The translations under genes and the position numbers were made by a program. Below, one piece after another: positions 1 through 10,979 of a stretch of DNA of 44,449 bases; within the stretch, counting starts at the first letter, position 1; every line of letters starts with the position of its first letter. Source of the stretch: Chara braunii (lineage: Eukaryota; Streptophyta; Charophyceae; Charales; Characeae); NCBI GenBank assembly GCA_003427395.1, contig BFEA01000139.1, positions 74,696-119,144 of the forward strand, written 5' to 3'. The notes under the pieces are model-generated. The model was not told where the DNA came from, searched no databases, and worked only from the letters and a program-made list of their open reading frames with translations.

Positions 1-73
<73 letters not shown>

Positions 74-88
74 AAGAGAGAGAGAAAG
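1..88. repeat. (GA)n microsatellite
   Basis: Nearly pure GA dinucleotide run at the window edge, becoming interrupted by AAAG after about base 68. The ERER/LSLS-type open frames over such tracts in this window are composition artefacts. Confidence 0.98.
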
Positions 89-2556
89 ATGAGTGGTTGA
101 GAAGGAGGGTCAAATATGTTTGAAATTACGAAAAAACAAATTGAAGTACGGACAGCTGAAGACTGTAAGAAGCGGAGGTTCTTCTCAACCACCTTACAGA
201 CCTCCGAAATTCTAACCATGAATGGAAAAGGGATGGCTGATTTTCTATACATGATGCTCTTGCTTATGCTTGTTGCTCCACCCAGGCATCACTGCCAGCA
301 CCATCTTACCCAAACAAGAATATGTTCAACAAGCACAAAACAATCCTTCTTCCCAGGCCACTTCTCTTTGATCACTTTTAATGCATACCTCAAGTGATGC
401 ATGTCTTCACCTCTCCTCCCTCCTCTCCCTCCTTTCCCTCCCTTCCCTCCCCTCCTTCACTGTCTTCTCTGATCTCCCTCCCTCCCTCCCTCCTTCCTTC
501 CCTCCCTCGTTCGCTCACTCGCTATACCTCGCTTAGCCACTCACAAATTCACTCATTCAGTCACTTACTCATCTCAAATCGATCCAATTAATTACTCACC
601 ATTCCGTAAACCAATCAATCACGTAAACCAATCAATCATTAAGAGGAGGGAACGTGGTAATCATTGAAAGTTTTGACAGCGCTGTATCTGACATGGCTCC
701 AGCTTCATCTTGACCAATCAAGGTGAGGAAATGCTTCGTTGTGCATGCTTCATCGTCACAGCAGATGTGGATACAGCAGATGGGAAGCCAACTGCAAATG
801 GAAGCAGCAAATCACCCTGAGTCCAATGGCTAAGCTGAGCAAATAAACTGTGTAGCACAGCACTTGCTTAGGCATTACAGCAAGCTGATCCAGCGCAGGT
901 CGCCTCTTCACTCGGTTCTTCAACGTTTTGTCTTCACATCCCCTGAAGGTTTCCGTGAACCATTACCAACCTCCTACGTCAACATCTTCGCCGCCTGCTT
1001 CATCCGCCTGTTAAAAAAACTTGAGACTGCCAGCTATCTCCATGGAGTTGGGAAAAATGCATCTCCCTCAAAGATTTGACAATAAACATTCGACAAACTA
1101 CTGGACAGTCGCTGCCCCAAAGATTTGTGCAAGTGTCTCGTACCCCACTTGTATACGATTATGCTAATCTAGCATGAACACAGTCCGTTCAACAGCCAGA
1201 TTTCTGCTTTCCTAGCGTGGGGAGAGAGCATTGCCGGCGCCTGGCCCTCTCCCTAAACTCACCTTTCCTTAGATTTGGCAATCTGCAAAGACTTTGCTTT
1301 GAGACTAATTTACGCTCCGCAAGCCATAAAAGAGGAGTGATCGCCATTAGTAAAAGAAGAATAACCCTACGTTCTGCAAATACAGTGACAACCAACAGTT
1401 TCGCCAAAAGACTCCAAGCAACGAAAACCTGCCAGATGGCCTGTCGCATGACGCGAAACTCAATGAACACGTCCCGGATGGTATATATCCTACACCTGAG
1501 TTTGGTGCGAACCAATCACACGTTCCGCGCACCAACTGGTGTAGTTCAGTTGAGATACATCCCTGAACTGTTGGAATACACAGCGAGTTCGAACTCCACT
1601 GGAATCAGGTGAGTGAAACGAACATGTCCCAGGGTGACATATCTAACCCCATGATGCCAACAAACAAACACCAAACCGGTGGGTTGTATTATATCCTAAG
1701 AGGTCAAGCAATCAACATCTGCCAGATGACATATCCTACATCAAAGACGTGAAGTCAGCAGAGTCAGTGAAGCAAGTGCATCCGTCCAGTTCGACACAGC
1801 CACGAAGAGCAGAATGTGAGCCCTCTCTTTCGCTAACAATTGTCCATACAAACAATCCTCAAATACTTGAAGACGCGCACGCAAAAGTGGTCGGGGCATT
1901 CCCACCACAACGTAAGCGGTGTGATTCGCAAGCTGGAACGTTAAACTTACAAGTTAAAAAAGCCAGAGGGTCATCATGTGGCAGATATTCAGGCCCGGTT
2001 ACAAGTCGGTCGTGTGGCAGATATGCAGGCACAATTACTGATCATGTGTCAGTCCTACAGGCCTACTTACAAGCTGATGTGTCATGCTTAGCAATATATT
2101 TAATAATCATATGCGAACCATAGCGACGACGAACAACCACTGCCAGAATGGTTGTGGTTAGCCACCCCAACCACTTCTGCTAACCACTAAACACAGTTGT
2201 GGCTAGCTGCTAGCCATTCTGCTAAGTTGCTAACCACTGACCATGATTAGCCACCCCTAGTACTGCTCATAAGCGTAGTTTCTATGGATTGACCTCCACC
2301 CACTTCTGCTTATCATGGTTATTGATGAGCATGAGCATGGATAGCACACACTTCCGCTCGCGAGCAGTTGGACATTGTAACTAGCATACAAAGTACTACA
2401 ACTGGTCGGCGCCCTCAACTACTCAATCCTACAATGCTGAGCTGGGAATCTACAATGTTGAGCTAGCAATCTCCAAGTATCCATCATCAGCGAGCAGCAG
2501 GCTGCACACTGCAGATGGTTAACCCGGCACGAGCAATTGATCTCCTGCCACCACCG
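89..2556. other. Non-coding stretch, no recognisable gene
   Basis: This stretch holds a CCCT-rich tract (about 410-520), short CAATCAAT runs near 580-645, and a region at 2140-2260 with several copies of GCTAACCACT and its complement, so that segment can fold on itself. Short open frames occur, the longest about 131 codons at 1217-1612, but none shows a motif I recognise and antisense frames of similar size overlap it. I see no supported gene. Confidence 0.5.
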
Positions 2557-2825
2557 CCCGAATACAACGTACGGTCATTGTCGATGCATCTGGTCTGAAA
2601 GTTGCCCCAAATACAGTTGTAAATACAACTATAATGACCTGGTTCTATTCGATGACGGTAAACATCTGGTCTGAAAATTGCCCAGAATACGGTCATGAAA
2701 GCCGCCCAAAATACGACCATGAAAGTTGGCCTAAATACAGCTGTAATGACCTGGTGTTCTATTCGATGACGGTAAATCGATGCATCTGGTCGGGAAGTTG
2801 CGCCAAATACAGTCGTCATATATGC
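2557..2825 (-). repeat. Short TIR element cluster (family T1), inverted relative to the 37.3-kb copy
   Basis: The segment from CCCGAATACAACGTACGGTC to the GGTTCTATTCGATGACGG end near 2660 matches the reverse complement of 37285-37375, including the internal CATCTGG-CTGAAA and AAATAC blocks. A second and a third partial unit follow directly (CATCTGGTCTGAAAATTGCCC near 2665, and CATCTGGTCGGGAAGTTGC near 2785), so this is a small head-to-tail cluster. The termini are imperfect inverted repeats. No coding capacity is visible, so it is probably a MITE-like non-autonomous element. Confidence 0.65.
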
Positions 2826-3194
2826 GTTGGCACCGTGCGATCTACCATTTTCACACCATTCAACGGTTGTGAGGAAGGCAGAAACTTGAGCGCGGGCGTG
2901 CGTTGCGTCACGTTTGTTCCTCTGTTCGGTTACGTTTTTTGGCCGAGGAGATTCTCCAACTTTCTTCGACAAAAACTTTTGCTATATATTTTTTTACGTT
3001 TATTACTATTTTTGTTTTTTTCCAACTACTACTTTATCATTGATATGCGCTTAGCTTCGATCTGCTTGGGTGCAGCTTAAGGGTCTTTAAACGTATGACT
3101 CGGTTCATGTCTCTTTTCCTGTTCTGCTATCTTTCCCTCCAGATTCTTGGTCCCCCCCCCCCCCCCAACAACGGGTGTATTATTCCAAGTAAAA

Positions 3195-3450
3195 AAGCGG
3201 AGAAAGATAAGGACGCTCTGTTGCGCTTCCGACTTTTTTTCTCTCTCTGTCTTCCGTTTTTTGTTTCCTTTTTTTTTTGGCTTCCTGAAAATGTTGAGGA
3301 AACTTACGAATGTCCTCATTGTTGATCTTTTATGCTGGAATATACACTTTTTCTTATTTGGTGTTTGGCAACGACAAAAACAAAAACAGTCCATTGAGCA
3401 GATGGGCAGATCGGCCGGGGGGGGCTGACAGTGAAGGGCCACGCCTGTAT
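3195..3450 (+). repeat. Copy 1 of a dispersed duplicate (second copy at 9355-9600)
   Basis: Shared landmarks in the same order as 9355-9600 are: GCTCTGTTGCGCTTCCG, a T/C-rich tract, TTTTGGCTTCCTGAAAA, GAATGTCCTCATTGTTGATC, and a GGGG tract followed by TGACAG. The divergence is substantial, so this is an old copy. It may mark an ancestral duplication of a block in the Helitron-like region, because both copies lie upstream of an element gene. Confidence 0.6.
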
Positions 3451-4654
3451 GTGCAGAGCACGCAGACAGAAAGGGGCCCAAGAGATAAAAAAACCGTGTT
3501 CGCTGCGGACGCAGAAGGTGCAGCAAGGGGGACAGCATTTTGGTACTGAAAGCTGAGCGCGGATAGACGGGGAAGGGGATAAACGAGGGCCACTTCTGCT
3601 GGATCGGGTTTAATTAGCTTTAATAGTTTGATTTCGATATTGACAAAGATATCTCTTAAACACAGCATGTCGTCTTTGCTCTGAAATTTGCAACACATGC
3701 CCTTTTTGGTGATATGTTGATTAGATCTAGCACGGTGTTGCTGCAGGCGTGTCTTCACATCTGGATCTCCTCAGCTGGTGAGTTTTTTTATGTTTTTTCT
3801 TGACTTCAATGACGGTGGACGCTGACTCGGGTTTAATTGGTCAGCACTTGGCCTGGTTGTAGTCGTCGAGTGTGGACCCCCCCTCTGCGCCGTTTTTTGT
3901 TGAGCCGTCGGGGCGCCGATTTGAAGTTTTGTAGCAGGTGCTCCCAGCCGTTGAAGTCCGGCGCCCCGGAAGCTGAACTTCGCGTCCGCTGAAACAGTTT
4001 GTCACAACTCCTCGTTTGTTGTCCTCTTCTCCCTCTCTGCCTGCAAGGGATTCATAATAGATGACTAACGAGGGGACAATTGCGGGGCATGTGGAGTGCG
4101 CGGAGATTGAGTAGCTGCCGTGAGTTAAGCTTTTCCCGCGTGGCTGACGTCAGGGATGGGGTTTTCGGAGCAATGATGATATAGATAGGGTAGACGAATG
4201 GGCCAGCGGAACAATCTATACACGTACGGGGGTGAGGCGGAGTTAGAAAACTCGCAACTATTGCGAAAATGCGTGGATATCATATTTTATAAAACAATTG
4301 TTGTTTTCATCAAGGGAATATGGTGATTGTCGGGAGGGATTGGGCCGGCTAGTGTTGCTGTAAGCTCCTTGTGGCTTTTTTCCAGAGGGGGGCAGAGTAA
4401 TGAAGAAAGAAAAGAGCATGTGTCCTGTATGTGTGTTTACTATATGGTTTACTGGCCTTCTTTTGTTCTTCTACAAATGCTCGAAACAAAATGGTCCGAC
4501 GGAGGGGNNAGGGGGGGGGGGGTAGTTGTTGTATACATGNCGTTCGGGACAAACCGGCCCTCGTTTGATGTCTGCTTTCTTCGTTGTGTCCCTTGTTGTG
4601 CTGGTGTATTGTGAACATTATTACACCCGGCAGTTTTCGTTGTTCTGTCTATAC
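3451..4654. other. Non-coding, includes a solo foldback arm at about 4008-4045
   Basis: No gene is recognised. The stretch at about 4008-4045 (CTCGTTTGTTGTCCTCTTCTC and on to CTGCCTGC) matches the right arm of the foldback element at 36811-37030, so it is a solo or remnant end of that family. A G-tract with ambiguous N bases lies at 4508-4522, and another N is at 4540. Confidence 0.55.
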
Positions 4655-5116
4655 ATGATGCCCTATGTATGTATTCTGCACAAGACAACAGAAGCTTTGG
4701 AAAATTACATCGCCAGATGTCCCCCCCACGCCCATCAAAACGTCATAGTGCGTGGTTACGTTGTCGACCCGCTCGTTTGCGCTGACGAAAACTCTCTCGC
4801 CGTCGATCTATATCTCGTTGATGAAGATTTGTCTTTCCTAGTGTTTGCTTTCCACCGCTTCTTCGCCGACCGCTGTCCGTTATCTGAGCGCCTTACACCG
4901 TTTGTCCGAAGAGCGGTCATTCGTGATTACCCTCGTCACCGTGCAGTTCCTGAGCCGGGCGATCATGTGACCTTTTTCCAGACCAGAAACCACACATTAG
5001 TTGGCGTCCCTCTGCAGTCTTGTTTTGATGTGGATTTTCGGCATATGCTCATACATCGTGTTCAAACATGCCGTTCAAGAGAGACCGTGGTTGTCCGGCG
5101 CAACGGCTCGCACTGA
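4655..5116 (+). CDS. Small OB-fold-like protein A (Helitron-associated, RPA-like candidate)
   Basis: The ORF of 153 aa starts at the first of two adjacent ATGs after the N-containing tract; the open frame extends further upstream but there crosses ambiguous bases. It is paralogous to the proteins at 20191-20868 and 21560-22030. Shared landmarks are an N-terminal [LM]E[ND]YI helix (residues 15-19), a G-Y/L-x-V-H/D strand (about 33-38), a VDLYLVDED strand pair (50-58), FVRRAVI (83-89) and GDHVTFF (102-108). Alternating hydrophobic strands with a helix in between resemble an OB-fold, and plant Helitrons are known to carry RPA-type OB-fold genes; assigning that fold here is inference. AATAAA follows at 5317. 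No stop or frameshift interrupts it, unlike paralogue C. It could instead be an unrelated element-specific protein. Confidence 0.6.
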   Translation: MMPYVCILHKTTEALENYIARCPPHAHQNVIVRGYVVDPLVCADENSLAVDLYLVDEDLSFLVFAFHRFFADRCPLSERLTPFVRRAVIRDYPRHRAVPEPGDHVTFFQTRNHTLVGVPLQSCFDVDFRHMLIHRVQTCRSRETVVVRRNGSH

Positions 5117-7335
5117 AAACGTAAGATGAGTTTCCCGTTTTTGTACAGTATGGTGCCCTTGTTTTTTGGGGTGCTATTTTCGCCTGGTCATTTACATGTA
5201 TACATCACGCTGCTTCTTTGATTTTTTTCGGCCTTTGTTAGCTTATCCCCATTTCTTTATTCATGGCTGGACAATGTTTCGGTTGGTGTGCTGGCAACCG
5301 TTGATCGCTGAAATTCAATAAAGACGAATTAGTATGTACTGTCTGACTTTGCTTTGGTGCTTTCCATATAAGAATTGTGTATGCATGTCGCAGTATGTAT
5401 GTTCGGGGGCTATGTATGTTTGTTTTCGTCCGCAGGCTATGTGTTTATATTGAGAGAGAAAGAGGGAAAGAGAGAGAGAGAGAGAGAAAGAATGGGTGAA
5501 CGGGTGACTTCATCTGATATGCTCCGTTGACGTGCAGGTCTCTGGCATGGTGTTGCCAACAGGGCATACAGACTGCTGGGGGGGCAGCGTAGCTGACACG
5601 GTCTTTGAATTGTCGACAGACCATTCGGAATCAGAGTTCCGCGCACTTGATAGGCCATGCGAACTATTGGCAGTATAATATGGTACCGGATAGCATAACA
5701 TATATATATATATATGTATAAAGAGAGAGAAATAACGAAAGAAAGGGAGAAAGAGAGAGCGAGAGAAAGAGAGCAAGAGAGAAAGAAAAAGAACGATAAA
5801 AAGGTCAGTGTTTATTCTCACATTATAGTTTGACATTCTGCATTTATTCACCCCATTGATGAAAGCAGCTTCTTTTTTGCTTCCTGCGTGTACAGCTGGA
5901 AAACGGGTCGCATCGCATACCAAACATAGTACGTACTGTGGCCGGCCGCAAACACAGCATACCATAAACTATGGTCTGAAGTGACCTCGAACACAACAAA
6001 CATAGCATATAGTATGAAATCTCTTTCTTGTTTGTTCTTTTTCTTGTCTCCCGCATCTGTTCACGTTTGGTCGCCACAGTCTTGGCCGTAGATATTTGCG
6101 TAAGCGGTACTTTGTCCTCGATTATGAGGTTCTAGCGTACTGCAAGCGGAAATCAGCGGCGAATGATGTAAGTATGACCTCTTCTTTTTCTTCTTATTCT
6201 TTTTTTCTCATACTCCTACTAAAAGAATTTATCCAATTCTCATTAGTTCCTGATGCTGCTCCTGCTTGACGCTAAGCCTCATTTGACACTAAGTCTCATG
6301 TTGTCCGCTCCGGTTGTTAGAAACCCTTGCTTACCCTTCTTCTTGGATTTGATAAGTTTACCTGTTTGTTACAGATCTGATATGATTGTTCTTTGGTTCT
6401 TGTAGGTTCTACCTGTCATTTGTGGAGTTTCTTTTGGTAGTTCATGCTTGATTAAATCTGACGGGCATAAGACTGTTGTGGTGCCCTGGCATTGCACAAA
6501 TCGGGTAGTTATTCGGTTATGTGTTGTCGGTCGGGCGGTAGATTTGTGAGTTAGAGTGCGAGGGAAGATGTATGTGAGGAGAACCGGAGCTTGAATTGTG
6601 TTCGAGTGCTTTACTGAGACGGGCCATGTGAACAGCGCGATGGACAAATAGCAAAAGAATCGAGCATGTAGGGAAGAAGAGCCTATGTTGTGGAATGACA
6701 TTGAAAAGATCCTACGCTGCAGTACGTCGTTATGTTGGCGCGCGCTGTTCTGTTTTCCTTCCCCCCACCATCAATGCCATAGAAACGCTTTCAGGGATCG
6801 ATCGCGCGTTGGAAGCTTGCAATTTTGAGATGGAAATGTTTGTTGATATATGTGTCTGGTCAGTGGCGACATTAATCACCGTTATTGCGTATTTGTTGAC
6901 TTGGTTCGTGTCATGATGCCGTTATAGCATCGAGATACAAGAGCGGGTGCTTCGGGGTCTAAACGTCCGACGGTGCTGCAATCAACAGTGTGTGAGTATC
7001 GCTATGTTTAAAGTGGGTTCCAATTCTTGCAAACCTATTGTACCTGTATTCCAGATAAAAATAGGTAAACACACACACCGGCGCACAGGTGTGACAAGAA
7101 ACCGGCTATCTGAGACCGGCGGACTGCTTGATGGATGTGCCGACAAAGGGAAAAGGCAGTTGCGTGTGTGTGTAAGCAATAATGCATAAACAAATCAAAG
7201 AGTGTATGCTTCTACGCATGTGCAGATACACACACGCACATACATATATACTAATAGAAACGCACGCACACACACATACAGGAAAAATACGAAAGAAAGA
7301 GAAAGAGAGAGAGAGAAGGAGGTAGAGAAAGCATT
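5117..7335. other. Non-coding with microsatellites and a putative poly(A) signal
   Basis: AATAAA at 5317-5322 lies about 200 bases beyond the stop of the upstream ORF and could be its polyadenylation signal. GA-rich tracts occur at 5450-5490 and 5718-5795, (TA)n at 5700-5715, and CA/GA tracts at 7220-7325. Short frames such as 6695-6916 have no recognisable motif. I see no supported gene. Confidence 0.5.
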
Positions 7336-8740
7336 GATCCACAACTCTAGTAGAAGTGAAAGCGCACGGACGTTGTCATAGAAAGACTTTTGGTGGAAAC
7401 CTGGCGCCCGCCCAACAAGAATGCCCGGCCGAGGCAAACCGGCATCCACGGACAGATTATGCCGCCCTCCCTGCAACGGGCCCAAGGCCGGATGGGCCTC
7501 ACACTAGCCGGTGCAACACAGCAAATCGTGCGCCTGTGGGTCTCGTTGTTGTTCGCAGAATGCTTGTCGAAGTCCAAGCGGGCAGGGTTCCTTTCGCATT
7601 GTTGTGCTTCGAATTGTTGTGAGCGCGATTCAAAAACTCTGACAACATAAAAAATAAAAGATGGCTCCATGCGGGCCGGGCGGCAATGATAATTACCAGG
7701 CTTGAGCCAATCCACAACTATAGTGGCAGCGAAAACGCGCGAACGTTTCCATACAGAAGCTTTTGGCATTGGCCTCAGGCCGACTCCGGGAGCCGACCCA
7801 GCAAGAGTACCTAAACAAGGCAAGCCAACGTCCACGGATGCATTCTGCCGCCCTTCCCGTAGCTTACCTGACGGTGGATGAACCTCGCGCTGGTCGGTGC
7901 AACTTATATCCCTACCCTACCTTCGAACATTCCGGAGTGTGCCCGGTGGACCCTCCCTGGCCCGGTGTTGACTGTTGTGCCTCGGTGACCATGCTGGAAT
8001 GGGAACATGTTATCGTATTACCGCGTTGTAAGTTGAGACTCCGCAGAGTCTACTGCCCGCGAGAAATAGGCGTTGCTATGCGCACGCTGAAATTCACTCG
8101 CGTCTTGGCGTCGCCAGGGATCTGGCTGAACCGAATAGAAATTGGGCAGCTGGGCGAAAAATGACAGAAGAAGAAGGGTGAGGGGGGAATGCATAACACA
8201 CGGAGAGAAGCATGTATGAGGAGCTTTATGTTGACAATGGGGTGTAGTGTAACAGACTTGGGAAAATTCGGGTGGCGTTGCAGTCTTTGACTTGTTTTGA
8301 CCATTGTTGCCTTGTGTATGCCAGCGTACGATGCAATATTACCTGGCGAATGCTGCCCGCGTCTCGGAAATGGATAAACAGTCTGCTGCTGCGTTTCCAT
8401 TGAAACCACGAGCGGTTGCCCTCCAAGGGTGGTAGGAGTCAACAGAGATTGTGGACGCCACGCGAACAGATTTTGAAACGGATCCGTGGCTGACTGTTGT
8501 GCCTTGGCGCACTGACCCTTTGCACACCTGGTCTAAGGACGACTGGGCTGCTAATTTATCGGATTGTCCGTGGGCGAACGATTATCGCTTTGCGACCATG
8601 CTGGAATGGGGACATGTTATCGTATTGCCCTGTGTTCAGTTGAGACCCTGGCAAGTATATTGTCCACAGGAAATAGGCCCCGCCATGCGCACACTAGATT
8701 TCACGCACGTCTCGGCGTCGCCAAGGACTTGGCCGAAACC
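7336..8740 (+). repeat. Nested duplications
   Basis: Two diverged duplicate pairs interleave here. The block beginning GATCCACAACTCTAGTAG (about 7336-7510) recurs as CAATCCACAACTATAGTGG (about 7707-7905), with matching GTCCACGGATGCATTCTGCC-type segments. A second block around GACCATGCTGGAATGGG recurs at about 7985-8130 and 8592-8740. The second block contributes the start of the 8598-9347 ORF, and its first copy is a truncated version of that N-terminus. Confidence 0.6.
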
Positions 8741-9347
8741 TTTCCAGTACGAATTACTCGTCTGCGGCAGCCTGTGTGATTTCCTATCAGAATACCCCAT
8801 GCCCGGTCTGCAAACATCATCCTGCGCGGTCTCGTACTGCTGTGTCCGCCTCACGTTGGATGGCGATCCATTCAGCAGAGTGCTGCCAGTGTGTGTGGCG
8901 TGCACAAACAAGGATAGAATGTTGACAGACGCTGTTGTGATTGCAACCTACACCACGACTTATTTGTCCGAAGATGGTGAGAGACTGATAACGCGGACAG
9001 TCCTAGATAACAGGATGCAAGTGGTGCCCCATGAAAGGAACCCCGATTACCGGCACTGGGAAGACATCGAAGCCCGGATATGTCGCATCAGAGATGCCAT
9101 CGGAGAATGTTTGTTACACGATTCGCCGTTCGTCCGAATGCGATACGTATCTTTTTTCTCGAAAGATGCGACGTGTGGTATGCCTCGTCGATTGGCGTTC
9201 GGCTCAGCTTTGTCGGCGTTGTACGGCTTCAGCAGGAGGACTCCGCCGTGCTGTAACGTTGCCCACGTGAGTGTTGTTATGCCCTCTCACGGTGCCGCTT
9301 TGTCTGTGTTTTTTGGCGTCGCTTGCCTAAATGGGGTGCAGAGTTGA
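8598..9347 (+). CDS. Hypothetical protein, unrecognised
   Basis: An open frame of 249 aa from ATG; the frame is open further upstream to about 8451 without another ATG. I do not recognise the family. The first 50 residues (MLEWGHVIVLP, YCPQEIGPAMRTLDFTHVSASP) are duplicated in truncated form at about 7991-8130, showing that this piece has been copied as DNA. The centre is Cys-rich (SYCCVRL, PVCVACTNKD) followed by a Thr/Tyr-rich strand-like region. It lies between OB-like protein A and the plastid-like 23S fragment, within the Helitron-like region. It may be an element gene, captured host exons, or chance. Codon content looks like coding sequence rather than simple repeat, but there is no independent support. 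Confidence 0.35.
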   Translation: MLEWGHVIVLPCVQLRPWQVYCPQEIGPAMRTLDFTHVSASPRTWPKPFQYELLVCGSLCDFLSEYPMPGLQTSSCAVSYCCVRLTLDGDPFSRVLPVCVACTNKDRMLTDAVVIATYTTTYLSEDGERLITRTVLDNRMQVVPHERNPDYRHWEDIEARICRIRDAIGECLLHDSPFVRMRYVSFFSKDATCGMPRRLAFGSALSALYGFSRRTPPCCNVAHVSVVMPSHGAALSVFFGVACLNGVQS

Positions 9348-9354
9348 AAAAGTT

Positions 9355-9600
9355 GTTGCAAGTTTCAGATGCTCTGTTGCGCTTCCGTTTCTCTTTTCTT
9401 CTTTTCCTTTCATTTTCTGCCTTTTCTTTTTTCGCCTCCTGGAAAACATTAGGAGATGTCACAAATGTCTTTGTTGTTAATCATTTATGTTGGAACCTAC
9501 AATCTCTCTCGTTTCGTGTTTAGCAGTGGCCGAAGGGAAAAAAGTCCGTCGAGCAAATGGCCACATCAGCGGGGGGGAGTTGACGGACCGGGGCCCCACC
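9355..9600 (+). repeat. Copy 2 of the dispersed duplicate (see 3195-3450)
   Basis: It aligns by eye with 3195-3450 over about 250 bases: GCTCTGTTGCGCTTCCG, TCGCCTCCTGGAAAAC, CAAATGTCTTTGTTGTTAATC and a closing G tract with TTGACGG. The plastid-like 23S fragment starts within about 20 bases of its right end. Confidence 0.6.
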
Positions 9601-9617
9601 AGCGAGAACCACCTCGT

Positions 9618-9912
9618 AAGGCTAAATACTCATGGGTAACCGATAGCGAAAAAGTGTCGTGAGGGAAGGGTGAAAAGAACCCCCATAGGGGAGTGAAAGA
9701 GAACATGAAACCCGCAGGCCTTCAAGCAGTGGGAGGAGAATTGTATCTTTGCCCTCCTGCTTGTTGAAGAATGAGCCGGCGACTCATAGGCAATGACTTG
9801 GTTAAAGGAAACTATCCTCCGGAGCCATAGAGGAAGCAAGTCTTTTTAGGGTTAATGTCACTGTCTATGGACCCAAACCCGGGTGATCTAACCACGGTCA
9901 GGATGAAGCTTG
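9618..9912 (+). pseudogene. Plastid-type 23S rRNA gene fragment (nuclear plastid DNA insertion)
   Basis: The sequence reads in order through signatures of bacterial/plastid 23S rRNA: AAGGCTAAATACTC, ACCGATAGCGAA, GTGAGGGAAGGGTGAAAAG, GGGGAGTGAAAGAGAACATG, CAAGCAGTGGGAGG, TGTTGAAGAATGAGCCGGCG, GGACCCAAACCCGGGTGATC and CAGGATGAAGCTTG. The spacing matches the 5' third of the gene. Similarity fades after about 9912, though weak 23S-like words persist to about 9980. With only about 300 bases of a roughly 2.8-kb gene, and substitutions at conserved sites, it is a non-functional nuclear copy. A mitochondrial origin is possible, but the GGGAAGGGTGAAAAG and GAACATGAAACC wording favours plastid. It lies inside the Helitron-like region, so it may be captured DNA. 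Confidence 0.85.
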
Positions 9913-10122
9913 CAATCCGGGCGTTGGCAGCTCCGATCCTATAATCGACATGCGGTGAGCTAAGAGGGGAAAACAACATGGTAATGACAAAAATGTTATT
10001 TGAATGGCGGATCATTGCGCTGTCAGCCTTCGCAACGTCCGCTTGCTTTGCTATGCCAGCTCGCCGCCGAGAGTTCAAATTCGAAATTCGAAGTTGCTAT
10101 GGCGCACGCGCTGGAAATGACG

Positions 10123-10123
<1 letters not shown>

Positions 10124-10158
<35 letters not shown>
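10124..10158. repeat. (GT)n microsatellite
   Basis: Uninterrupted GT dinucleotide run. Confidence 0.97.
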
Positions 10159-10159
<1 letters not shown>

Positions 10160-10229
10160 TATTGGTTATGTATGTGCGCAACAAATACCCGACTCAGGTA
10201 ACCGGGAAGAACCCCCCCTTTTCCCCGCA

Positions 10230-10481
10230 ATGGAAAAAGCGCAAAAGCGGCGACTGTCAGAGAAACACAACGTGCCTCTGACTTCGAGGAAGCATAAACA
10301 TCGCCGGTAGACTGAATCTTCGTCCTCGTCAGAGCCTTCGAGCCCGACGCCGATGCAGCCTGTGCAGCCACTTCTGCTTATCCCGCAGGCGTCGCCGCAA
10401 ACATATGTGCTTTCAAAGCGCCCCGTGGAGGCGCCGATTCTGTCGGCGCTCGGTGCTCCGAAAACGCCTCGGCAGCGTTGA
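10230..10481 (+). pseudogene. Possible upstream exon of the Ulp1 gene, with one internal stop
   Basis: From an ATG at 10230 the frame reads MEKAQKRRLSEKHN, continues through a basic stretch (SRKHKHRR), meets a TAG at 10308-10310, and then stays open to a TGA at 10479-10481 through a Ser/Pro/Gln-rich stretch (TESSSSSEPSSPTP, LLIPQASPQTY). The frame is the same as that of the Ulp1 ORF at 10980. A basic, Ser/Pro-rich leader ahead of a C48 protease domain parallels the basic, Pro/Ser-rich linker that precedes the second protease domain at 19429. The link to the protease ORF would need an intron across about 10480-10970, and this is inference. Confidence 0.3.
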
Positions 10482-10979
10482 CGCCCGTCGCTGTGTAGAC
10501 GTCTTGACTACATCATATTTGCGCTCATATCTTTGCTGTTTATTATGCAGTTTATTCTGCTTCACAAGCTGCTCCAGCCAACTCCGCGCTATAGTTTGCC
10601 TTAGTCAGCGTGCCTCGGCGAAGGTACGTCCTCCGGCTTCACTTCGGGCTTTTGTTTTGTCCGGTCTCTTCACTGTCGCTCTAGCCATTGTTGTTTGTGT
10701 TGCACTCCTTCAGTCCCCCTGACGGCGGCTTATACCCGAAATTCTATCAGACTTGCGTCTAAAAGAGTCATGCCCGTTTTGTTATCCATTATAGGGGAAT
10801 GTTTTTTTCCACCCGCTTTCACATTTCGTTTACCCGATGTGTTTATCTATTTCGCCGAGCGTAGAGAATGCAGCGTGCCAGCTGCTGTTTGTAGCGATTC
10901 TTATATACGGCCGTCTGCTATGTTTGATGCAGAACGTTTGCCGCAGGCGCCGCAGGCTTGATGAGCAACGCAGATCGCA

